A stretch of 31,385 bases of DNA from Plantago elongata (lineage: Eukaryota; Streptophyta; Magnoliopsida; Lamiales; Plantaginaceae): positions 1 through 31,385 of the forward strand of contig JAYMSP010001509.1 in assembly GCA_036897095.1 (NCBI GenBank). Reading direction: 5' to 3'. Under the pieces are notes generated by a model. The model was not told the origin of the DNA. It did no database searches and worked only from the letters and a program-made list of their open reading frames with translations. Shown one piece after another: positions 1 to 11,800 of the stretch. The position numbers and the translations under genes were made by a program. The stretch's first letter is position 1. The number at the start of each line of letters is the position of its first letter.

Positions 1-11
1 CAGTGTTATGC

Positions 12-27
12 GGGGGGGGGGGGGGGG
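12..27. repeat. G16 homopolymer in the last visible BTAF1 intron
   Basis: A run of 16 G on the plus strand lies 19 bp from the 3' edge of the BTAF1 exon at 47-259, in the following intron on the gene strand (where it reads as C). The length is likely to be variable or uncertain. Confidence 0.9.
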
Positions 28-46
28 AAGATAAACACACAAATAC

Positions 47-2834
47 CTTTTTGCCATCAGCAGCTGGCGTAAACAGATCAAGTAACTGATCTGTGTTCAT
101 GGTTGTCATACTTGCATTGTCCGCATTTATCACTGCATTAGCAATAGAAACTTTGAACTTCTGCAGACTCATCACTTTTTCTTCTAGTGTGCCTCGCATG
201 ATAAGGCGGTGGACATGAACAACCTTCCGCTGACCTAATCTGTGTGCTCTATCCATAGCCTGTATATTGAAATTGCCAAGAAGGAAAGGAACAGAAAAGT
301 ATCCTATCAAGTCTGGGTTGACAGTGAATCTGCAAAGTGTTTTATTTCTTTTTCGCGGTTTTTCAATCTTCCCTTACGTGAATTGGAAGACCAAAGTTGT
401 AGACATAAGATACCGCAAATATTATAAAAAATAAATAAAAAACCAAATAGAACTGTTCTTACCTGGTGATCTCTCATTGGATTCCAATCATGCTCCATAA
501 AAACAAGGGTATCCGCAGATGTTAGATTCAAACCAAGCCCACCAACTACACATAAGAATTATTTGATTAGAGATTCAGACCAAGCATAAATACGTTATGA
601 AAGAGCAATCAGAATATTACCATGTGTCGTGAGCAACAGAGCATCTATTGTGGGGTCCGAGTTGAAGGCTTTGACAATATCAAAGCGCTTCTCAGGTTCC
701 ACTGATCCGTCCAACCGTAAATATGTAACACTGTTCAAAGTAATAAAAGAGGTGAATAGACCAGGACATTTGCAAGCCAAGGAATAGGTAAACGCAGCCA
801 CACACATGACAGTAGTATAGATGAGATGAATATAGGGAAAAATGACTCGTACTTCCTCATATGTGTGTGAAACAAGTCTTTCTCAATGACGTCTAACAAG
901 GCCTGCATACATACGGTGACAGCTCAATAACTACAGAAACATGAAGCACAGAAGGAGAAAATATCATTCAGATTAGGTTTTACTTTATGTTGTGCAAATA
1001 TCAGTACTCTATGTTGCCCAACTGTTATTGTGCCTTCAGCACTCGATGCATCCACACCTATTCCACACTCCTCCATTATCTCCTGAAGGGCTACTAGCTT
1101 AGGTGAATGGTGTAATCTATGGAGCTCTGTGACAAGATCAGAATTTGCAGGAACAAGTTCTGACAGCGTAGGCACCAGTGACTCTGGAATTCGTTCACCG
1201 AGCACAAGCAATGGATGACTACAAAGTTTAAGCAAGTACTGGAGTGCCTGAAACAGTATAGATTGAACAAATATATTGTCAGAACGTAGATTAATTACAA
1301 GATAGCAATAATTACTTAATTAGTGCTCCAACTCACCTGGAAAACATGAGAAGATGCTTTGGGTGCCGCTCCTGCGTTTTCATTTTGTTTTACCATGCTC
1401 GAGAGTTCATGTTTTACATGTGAACCCGAAAACTGCTCATACAGCTTCAGTTGTATAGGACTCAAGTCGCAATATCTGTCCTGAATGATCTTCTCAGGTA
1501 GATCTGACAAAACTTCGTCTTTCGTACGACGTAGGAGGAAAGGCATGACCTGTCAAAAGTAGAAGCCATCAGCTATATATAACAAAAGATGCATTAGGGA
1601 TAAAATAGAAGGAAAAAACAAAGTTATTTAACAGGTCGCCGCCACACGATTGCATATCCAAGGATAAAAATATTCACCTGCTTATGCAATGCTTCCATTG
1701 CTAGTATACCTGCTTCAGCATCTTTTGCTGAGCATTTAGGGTCCCGGGCAGCTATTAGCGGTTTTCCATAGATGGCTTGAAACTATTGAACAAAAATAGA
1801 TCATCTTAAAACTCATAACTATGATAGTATGATGCTTCAAAAGCATTGGAAGAAAGCGAGTTGAAGTCAAATATAAAAAGAATCAGATGTCTACAGAAAA
1901 CATGATCGTCCTTCATACTGCATGAAATAATACTATCCATCCAACAATATCAATGGCCTAATATATGCGAGATAGATCATTATTTGACTGCTTCTGAAAT
2001 AGCATACCAATATTAAACAATTTGCATCCATGTATCAGTCTTAAAAAGAAACTACAGTTTGACTAAAGCGCTTTTATTTTCCATTGCAATCATAGACGTT
2101 CACTGCTTAAAAATATATGGGGTCATTTTTTTATACTAACAGAGAAATTAATCAACCAAATCAAACAAGATACAAGATCAAAGATTTAGGAAAGACATAC
2201 TTGTCTTTCGGTTCCAAGAAATCCTGGCATTAGAAAGTCAAAAAGAGACCACAGATCCAGCACATTATTCTGCAATCAAAAGGTTTTATAAGCAACAAGA
2301 CAAACTTAAGCTTGTTAATCAACATCAGGCAGATGATAAACCTGGATTGGTGTTCCACTCAGTATAAGCCTGTGCTGAGCCTTCAGTTGTTTCACAGCAC
2401 ACGTTACTTTGGATTTCGAGTTCTTTATAATATGTCCTTCATCAAGGATGCAGTAGTTCCATAAAAACTGACCAAGACAATCAGTATCTTTGCGGACAAC
2501 ATCGTATGATGTTATGATTACATTATGCTTGTCAAACTCAGCACGGAGTGTTGAGCGCTCTTGAGCAGAACCAATATATTGAAGTGTACTTAAAAGAGAA
2601 GGATCAATAAACTTCTCTATCTCATACTCCCAGTGTCCGACAAGTGTAGATGGACATACGATTAAAGAGGGTGGTAAACCCTCACTGCTATTTGAAGCAA
2701 CATGCTCTGCTATATCGGACGCAACAATTGCCGTTGCTTGAAGGGTTTTACCAAGACCCATATCATCGCATAAAATGCCATGAAGATTAAATCTCTTCAA
2801 GAATGCTAGCCAATTTATACCTTCCTGTTGATAC
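47..2834 (-). other. BTAF1: Snf2 helicase domain of BTAF1 (ATPase lobes 1 and 2)
   Basis: This part of BTAF1 carries the Snf2 engine in nine exons. Motif I (Walker A) is DDMGLGKT at about residues 1516-1523. Motif Ia lies in the segment [12 protein letters not shown]. Motif II is DEGH at about 1624-1627, a form typical of Mot1-like enzymes. Motif III is LSGTPIQ at about 1651-1657, just before an exon border. Motif IV is VLIFAQHK. Motif V is [16 protein letters not shown], split across the 621-730 and 463-545 exons with a G/TT junction codon. Motif VI is [12 protein letters not shown] at about 1956-1967 and holds the likely arginine fingers. All catalytic motifs are intact, so the gene looks functional. 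The lobes are separated by the conserved [17 protein letters not shown] block (exon 1337-1549). Confidence 0.95.
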
Positions 2835-5800
2835 CTGGAGAAAGGTAGTAAAAGAAACCAAATCAAGATTCTCTCCGCCAGTTGTAGATGATAAAAGAAA
2901 GGAGCATATGTAAACCAAAGAAAGATTTATGAGACATAAGCACATGAAAAAGGATGGAAATGGGAATCTTGTAAAAGTTCACTGCAATCTGTATTATCAC
3001 ATCCAGCCCTTTCCACCCCTCTCTTTCAGATGCAAAATTAAACATGTGCCTGCGCCCTAACCCTTTATATTTCCTTCACTCATATGTTATTAACCTCACA
3101 AAAGACAGGAAACCAATTATTTACCTCCTCAGAGTCACTTTTAGGTCAAATGGAAGTTCGTAATCATCAATGTGAGAATTATCAACAAGTTGCTCCAAAA
3201 ACTGTGCATCTTCCTTGTTCCTCGACAAACGCTCAGTCAAACCAACAGGCAGAGAGATACCTCGTGCCAGCGGAAGAAGAGGCACGAGAGCAGCAAAGCT
3301 ATGTGTTACACTTTGCCGTACAGAATGATCAGAGTCACTCATGCACCTTAAAAGAGGAACCACTAACAAAGGAGCATATGGAACAAGTTCCAAACCCAAT
3401 CCCTGAACAAGCAAACTAACAAGCATGCCAGCTCCTTGTCTGGTATGTACAGATGACATATCACCCAGCATCGGAACAACATTCTCAATTACAGGAGCCA
3501 TAACATCCAAAGTCATTGACTTCGCCATCGCGGTTATGCATCTTGATGCAGATAGTCTAACAGCAATATGAGAATGACGAACACATCTAAAAATACATGG
3601 TAGAAGAGTAAGCATCCTTGGTCTCAGAGCCTCATCCAGTAAAGGAGCAATGGAACGAACAACCTATGACAAGCCAAAAAAGAAAGGTACCGTATATAAG
3701 GGAAAGGAGAGAATGAGACAAATTCAGTATGAAAGGAAGTATCAGAAGTTCTCCAGCAGCAAGCATTTAATTTTGCAGTACTGCAACAGATGCTTGTTAC
3801 TCTTGGGATGCAAAAATAAACTAAAGCCTTTATGTGATATATATAATCAGATGAAAAGCTGCTTGCAAGAGTCATGCTCACTTGGATATTATTTATTAAA
3901 GTCTGTGGATCTTTTATGGCATCAATAGCTTGATCTATCAGCTTCTCGTCTTCTGCAGTTAGGCCTTCAAGATTACAAGGCTTAAGAACCTCAACAAGGC
4001 AGTCCCAGATCTTAGGAAGTTTGTCGAATAAAGAGCAACCAAACTTCATGCATAAATATTTAAATGCAAGTTCTGACCCACGCCTGCTAATGAAACCTTC
4101 AACCCTGGATCGATCTTCACCAGGAGAGAGAACATGAACTTTTGATTTTTGTCTACCATTATTACTTCCAAATGATAGAAGATCTTGGTCTTCAATTATC
4201 TCAGCAGAACTAAGAACTCCAGCCTGGGGTGTTTCACGAGGATCCATGCATGCCAAATTGCAAAGGTTTTTTATTAGCTTGTCATTAGGCCCAGGTTTTC
4301 GATCAATACAATGATGGATGAGTTCTGCCAAGGATTCAGCTGCCTTGTTTTGCAGTATCTCCTCCTATACATAAAATAGGATGTCAATTTCCTATTCAAT
4401 TAAAAAATCCCAAATAAAAAGGGTACTAAAGGTAATTTACCTGTTCTCTCTTAATGGACGCCATTACTGGCAAAATAATTGGATTGAGTTTTGCAGGAAG
4501 ATCCGATATCCAGACAGCTGCAGCAGCTAGTAAAGCCGAAACAGTAAGATGCAAATTATTCTGAAACCACCCAGAAAACAGTGATAAAAATGTCAAGATC
4601 TCTGTCAAAGTATGTCCATTGACTCCGTTACTAGTACAAAATTCAAAAAGCACTTGAACATGTGGATTGCAAATATAAGAGAAATTCTACATGGTAGAAC
4701 GACTCTAATTAGATAATGTAAGAAAGTTCTGGTGGACTCACCTGTACACATTTCAAATATCCAGAAGTCGTCAAAAGTTTTTGCCTTAAAGACTCTAACT
4801 CCTCGACCGTAACCCTTCCCTCAGACTCTAGTCCAGAAGGAACATTATCCATAAATGTAAGTTTTGATGCAAAATTCACAGCATCATCCACTGTCAAATT
4901 CTCAATGTCTACACTTAAAGATGAAATCATCTCCTGGAACATGCCCGATGTCACTGTGGCATTATACAACTGGCTAGCCTCAGTCCGCATCTTACTATAT
5001 GTTCTTGAGAGTTCAGCATAAGGCAAATGAGTATCTTTTGTGGGAAATGCTGGATTAGTGCAAGCTAACAAATTCAGCAAACATTGCCTAAAGTTACTTG
5101 AAATGCCATTGATAACTTCACTAGACTTCGACGAGCTTCTCATTTCTCTAAACCAAGATATAAGAACCATTGAGACCACCTGAAATAATAAACATAACTG
5201 TGACTTTACCCAGATTTCTACCAAAAGTTACTCTCGGTATTAAACAATGGAAAGCGGACTCTTACCTGACGCTGAACTCCAGACAAGGAAGTCAAACCCT
5301 TCCACAAGGGGTCAACCACATACTGCAATGACGAATCATTTAATTTTGAAGCCATGATGCCCAAAGCAGTTGCAGTCAAAACTCTTGTATGAGTTACTGA
5401 GACATCCAAATCTGCACCAACTACTATCTTGGAAGAGTTTGCAGAAGGATCTCCATTTTGCTCTGTCGGCAGGCTTTCTGTAAAGTCGATTACTTTACTT
5501 GTCTGATTTTCACCTTCGAAATTAACTGCTCTCATTTTGGCTGCGGCTCTGAAATGGCTTTTACGAGGCAGTGCTACAGGCAAAAACATTTTTGTGGTGT
5601 CCAGTGAGGAACCATATGGAGTACTTGCTAGCTCCACCCATGAAGAAAAGTATAGCTTTGATGCTGTTTCTAGGTCTTCCTCCAGGCACTGATGAACAAG
5701 GAGACTATTAGTTCCCGTAAGACCCAGAAACTAATAACAGCTTGTTTAATCATCTATCTAGCAGCTAAAAATGAGAGCAGCAATATGGAACTTGTTCCCA

Positions 5801-8800
5801 AAAGTATAGCCTTAATTGCATTGATTGATAAAAATGTGGGACTTGAAGTAACAGCAATATTAGATTTGATACCATGATTACCTGAATAATTATATAATAA
5901 TGCATATTCATGGTAGCTAATTGTGCAAAATAGCCTATGTTGGAGCATACTAGCAGCTAACAGCATAAACTAGCAATCAGTGTGCATGAATAAAACCTTC
6001 TTTTAGATGAAACTGAAAGTTAAACATGCCGGGACAGATTTCTCCATTAAAAACATTAGCCAAGAACATCAAGTTCTCATATTAACAGGTAAAAAGGATT
6101 CACCATACAGCAGTAAGCAAAGCACAGAGTTCAGATGCATACTCTGACTAACAAATTCCAAACTCTCTCGGAACATTTCAGTATTTCTTCATTTGCCTCA
6201 AGCAACAAGTTCTGGAAAACAATCCGTAGAGTATCACCAACAATAAAAGAAGGCCAAAACGAGTTGGATTTGTCATTTATACTTCTCCTATGACCAGCCT
6301 CAAGCAAACGTTCCTGCACATCAGTTGCGCACCATTAGATACTTTTTAGTCCATCAGTTAAGGAATCAGGAGCAAACAAGAAATAGCTATTCAAGAAGTG
6401 ATACCAAGGTACGTATCGCAGACAAGCGGACAGAAGTGATACTATGTCTCATAAATGGCCATAATCTCGGTGCTAGTGTCGATAACATGTACGGGTTTTC
6501 CAGTGAACTCATTCCTCCTTCAAGTTCATCAATCTGACCAGCTTCGTTTAGGTCAAGTTCCTGCTTTCCCGAGGTACCAAAAGTCTTTGGAATCATCTCC
6601 TCCTGTGAATAGATTTCTGCTAGTAGATTCATGACACTGCAGTACCAAAAGAGAGAAAACTTTTTAAATGAAGTCCAAGCCCAACAATTCTTTTGGAAAA
6701 ATCTTGTTTCAATTGGACATGACTTTATGCTACAATATTAGTAATATTTATTGTATGGCAGCTTTTCAAACATGGTTTCATTTGGCAGTTGGGTTCAACT
6801 TATTTGGCATTAAGAAGAAGAGTCAAATACACCCAAGAGCAGGAAGTACCTGCTAGTAGAGGGACTCAAATCATCCAGGTCAAGCATAATGTCCCAGAGT
6901 AGTATTATTATAGAATGCAACAAAGGACCCTTCAGAGATACTATAGCAACTGAAGCTGGTATCAAAGCCTCTGCTGCAACTGCTCTTACATCATCATCAG
7001 GATCTTCCAGCCCAATTTTACAAGCAGGAAGAACAGCACCAAGTAATTCATGGATCATCTCCTGGTTTTCAGGTTAAGAATTTTCATAGCAAGATCAGAG
7101 AAATGCAGTAAAGAACTAATAAGTCATCTGTAAGAATAAGCAAAGATCATCAGGTAATTTTATTTTATTTTTGTATGTCAGGAAAACAAATCAGAAATAA
7201 CAAGGTGTCAAACTATAAACAGTCATTAGTTCATCTACTGCAGTCTGAGCATGAGATATGTTTAACGTAATAGCTCAATTAACAATCTGAGTTATTTTCT
7301 AGAAATGCTCAATGAACATTTCATATGCATCTCGTCTCTTGTTCAAGTGACAAATGGCCAGAGTAAAGTTTTTCAATAAATGACAATTCCTGTTCCAAGG
7401 ACAATTTCTGCCAGAACAACAGAGTAAAGTAACATCTCACAACCAAGAGAAGAACAAAAGAGAGTGCAAAACGAGCAGGAACAATTATGCACAGAAATAA
7501 TGCCAACCTGGCGAACAGCGACTAAATATTTAATCCCCAAAAGACAGCCATGGCGGATCTCCCATTCTGGCCTACGCTGCAAATTGCCAAGGGCTCATTA
7601 AAAAAACAATACAAGAGAAGCTGCTTTAAAAAGAAATGGCACCATGATGCGTAAAGAGATACCTGCATTTGCAACAAAATATTCAGTGTCTCTCGAACTG
7701 ATGATGGATGCATGTACTTGAGAACGGCACCTAAAGCTTGTGCACAAGTTTCTCTTACTGGGGCAACAACCTGATCAGAGATGTAGTCCCCAAATCTGCG
7801 AGGAAATAAATGGACCATTTAGACCTTACCATGTACACAATTGAATCACTCTTAATCTGTGATACTCCATGTGATGCGACCAACACTTTTCCACCCACCA
7901 TATAGTAAATCGAAGATGACATAAAAATATTACCAATGAAGAAAGATGACGATCTAAACTATTGTGTAAACATACAAAAGACCATAAGCATATGATGAGA
8001 CAACATACTATTATCCTAATTATTGGGGTCACAGATCAGTCCATTTTTCTTCCCTTCCAATAATATTAATTCAAATTCATCTGAGTAATATAACTACAGT
8101 TCTGATTTCCAGCAGTTTCTAAAGAAAAGCATACCGATCCAGTGACAAGACACACAAGAAGCGTATTGCAGAGTCTTGCAGAAATTCAAAATTTCTCAGA
8201 CATGACGTCCTAGCCTCTTTGACCAAGTTCATCAGTTCTGAGTTCTGAGGAAGATCATTTAAAATATTACTCTTCTCTCTGGACCCCTTGTCTTCAGAAT
8301 TTACCCTTGTTTCGGCTGCATCCTTGCCAAAATGGTGCGCAATGTCAAAGCTAGATTGGGTTTCCACCTCAACACAATTAAGATCAATAACTCCATTAGC
8401 AGGATCTTGAATGTCTAATCCAGATGGATTTTCCACCTTAGTATAATTAAGATCAATAGCTCCATTAGCAGGATCTTGAATGTCTAAGCCAGATGGAGTT
8501 TCCACCTTAGTAGAATTAAGATCAATAGCTCCATTAGCAGGACCTAAAGGACAATATCCTCCATCTTGAACATCCAAAAAAACATTGAGTTCTCCTTCTA
8601 CAGCACTAATCATGGGAGAATCTGCGTCTTCAAGCTTGGGCTTTTTGTACACTGGCTCCGGTTCAGTGTAAGTAACTTGCAAGTTTACGTCATCTTCCCT
8701 CTCTCTTTTGACTGCAGATGTACTATCGCTATCCTTCAAATTAGAATCTGATCCAGCACTGCCCACTTCAGGAATAATTATTCCAGCACTAGATCCTTGA

Positions 8801-11800
8801 TAGGTTAATATTTCCCTGAGAGCCATAATACTGCCATGACGAACCTCCCAAACTGAGAAAAAAATAAAACCATGTGATACAGTTTCACAGCAGAACTACA
8901 GAAATATTCATGATAACTATCATAGCATATGTTACCAGAATCAAACATGTCAACGCTGAGCTGCTCCACAAAATTATGGAAAGGCCAAAAGCCGTCACCC
9001 TCCATCTCAGAAATTTCATCATCAGAAACAGTATCTGTGAGTTGCTGCATGTCAGAAGCTACTTCAGCATACGCCATTCAAAGTGCTTAGTAAGCAAAGA
9101 AAATTCATCTTAAAATGGGATAAGTTCAGAGACTTTGCAGCACATAAATGGAAGAGGAAAAAAAAGTAGAGTGCGTATAAGCTCATATTACTATTAGGCA
9201 ACCACAACTTGCAATGCATGAATATGATCTTTACATCCACAATGCTATGAACCAAAAATATCTCATCCGTGTTTATTTCACCTTAAAAGAATTCGAAGGC
9301 TCCAACGAAATACTTTTTGGCGACGCTGTTTCATGCGATTGTGTTGCCTCTACATCTCCATTCTTTAACCGGCCTTTAGCAGGGTCTTTTGAGTTACTTT
9401 TTGCCTTCCTTTTTAAGAGATTCAGTTCACGGGCACTTGGCCTTCTAGATCTGGAGGGGGGAACCATGCTTGTCACAAATTGTTTAATGTTATGCATAGG
9501 CCTTGAGGAGAAATACTGTGAGACCACTCCATTTCCAGAAGAACTAATTTTATGCTGAATAAGGTCCTCATCTCTGATCATATCATTGACATCCATAAAT
9601 TGTTCACACATGTCTAACCCTGAAAATTAAAGTACTTAAAAAGTTAATAAACTATTCTCTATTCCACACATAGCACAGTACAATTAAACAGTCTTCTTGG
9701 CAGTTTATAACAAAGTCTTATCTTTATTAACTACCAACTTCAAACCAGACAAAAATGCTAAAGGTTGAAAATAAAATAAAGATAAGCAAAAAAAATCAAG
9801 TTGACTCGATAAAACAGGAACCTCAGACACCTTAGAAGTTGATCATTTTTATTAAAAGCGAGAGAACTTCACAGCCCAAACATGCTAACAACAATACTGT
9901 AGCACTTCCACGGCTCCACCAGATGTCAAAGAAGTGACCATGATCCATCGGAATACAGAAATGTATGGTATCACTAAATAGGAAAACCAAATGTTTACAG
10001 GCCAAACGGGAATATGATCTCCTAATTCCTAACACGTGATTAGACAGAGGTCTGGCACTAGAAACTTTCTTCGCAGAAATATTATAAAAGAAAAACTAGA
10101 ACTCCTAATGTATAGGATACAAACCACAGTAAACTAAATTGATTTACATATAAGATCCAAAATAGATTCATAATATAAGCTTTGAACTGAGGTCCAGTAA
10201 TTTTTTATTTTTTTTCAATTGTTAGCTCAAATTGATAGCCAAAATTTTATATGGTTGCAGCAGAAAACCCTTCTCAGCATATTTTTGGGTTTCATGTGTT
10301 TTGTTTGCACAAAAATAAAAGTAAGCTAAGTAGCACCAACCCAACCGACGCTTAAGATTCTTCTTCTGGCGCACCAGACGCTCCTTCGGATTTTTCCCAT
10401 TTTCATTCGCAATGTCATACTCCTGAAATTTGATGAACACAGGTCAAATACAGCCACCAAAATGTAACCTTCATCCAGTACATACGCAAAGCAACTGCTG
10501 ACAAAATATTAATTTTATTTCCTTTTTTGCCAATATGAATGTGAAGCCACTACAATTTCAGCTATGCTTAAGAGTCACAAAGTCGCACAATTAGCAGATC
10601 ATCTTAACAAAAACAAGATGAAGCAACAGAATCTATTCAGGGATAAAAACAAAAATATTTGAAATGCAAATCGCAAAGTTATCCTAAAAAATATGCCTAC
10701 GTGGCCAAAAAACGCCCCCCCCCCCCCCAAACACACCCACAACGGATAATGGTTCTGTCCAGCACTATAAAAGGTTAGCAATGTAAGTAATCACTGTTTC
10801 CATCCTCCTCAAGTACCTGACCACCAGATGCCACCAAAGCTCCAAAGTCCAAAACCTTGTTCAAATCAAAACTGCAAAATAAAAGAAAATATTGAAATAG
10901 GCAGTAAACATCGGTATGACTACAATGTAAAGATAAGGAAGCATAACATAACCAAGTAAAACTTTGCCGTGTAATCTTAAGACTAGATGAAGAAAAGACC
11001 TTCGGAAAGGACTGCCAGCTACACCTTCAGTGTGAAGGTTTGTCACAACATGATCGAAGGGAGCAGATATCCCAGATTCTATGAGCTTAACCTCCACAGA
11101 ACTGGAAATTTCGCTCACTGATAAATGCTTGACATTCTCTGCAATAGCTCCAATAGCACGAGCTGCAGCTACCCTAGTATCCCATTTTTTACTATGGAGA
11201 TACTGAGAGACCTGCATTCCGTGTTAACCATGGTTAAGCTTATATCTAGAGCACCAATACAATCTACACAGTATTAGTCATACTATAAAAAGAAGAATGT
11301 GCAAAGACATGACGGAAAAGAAATCAAAAATTTATATGTAACAAGTGAAATCAAATATAAATCATGTGAGAAGCTTCGATACCACCAAAACAAAAAAGAA
11401 TCCGTATCAACATAATGTGCTGCATTCTGTCATATCTAGTTTTATAATCATGAGCCAGCACCCAAAAGATGCTAACAGTATATTCTGTTTCATGCATAGT
11501 CAAGTTCCAAATGCAAGTTCAACTTCAATGGCCCTTTCACATCTTCAGCTTGCCTCAATACGAGGAGTTATCTGTTTGTCGTTAGTGCTTCTAAAAGAAT
11601 ATTTTTCTCTCCAACCACCCATTAAAACTACATACATCTACAGATTCACCCTAAAACTTGGATTTTCGAAAGTAAACCAGCTACTGATTAAAGTTATTTC
11701 TCCAAATCCCCTACAAAGTCGCATGAAGCACTTCTACTATTCTAAACAGTAGTGAAGCAAAATATGACTCGACTTTGTTAACATCACCATCTCAGCAATT

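Noticed and set aside
47..2834. Frameshifted or broken Snf2 pseudogene
   Set aside because: The separate open frames join cleanly by GT-AG introns in phase and every catalytic motif is intact.
3084..3419. 111-codon plus-strand frame
   Set aside because: It lies antisense to conserved BTAF1 exon 3125-3663 and is a shadow of that coding sequence.
8391..8543. CRISPR-like array
   Set aside because: The 69-bp repeats are contiguous, in a coding frame, and have no unique spacers; the host is a plant nucleus.
11345..11752. 135-codon plus-strand frame in BTAF1 intron 2
   Set aside because: No recognisable domain, no supporting splice or promoter signals, and composition like the rest of the intron.
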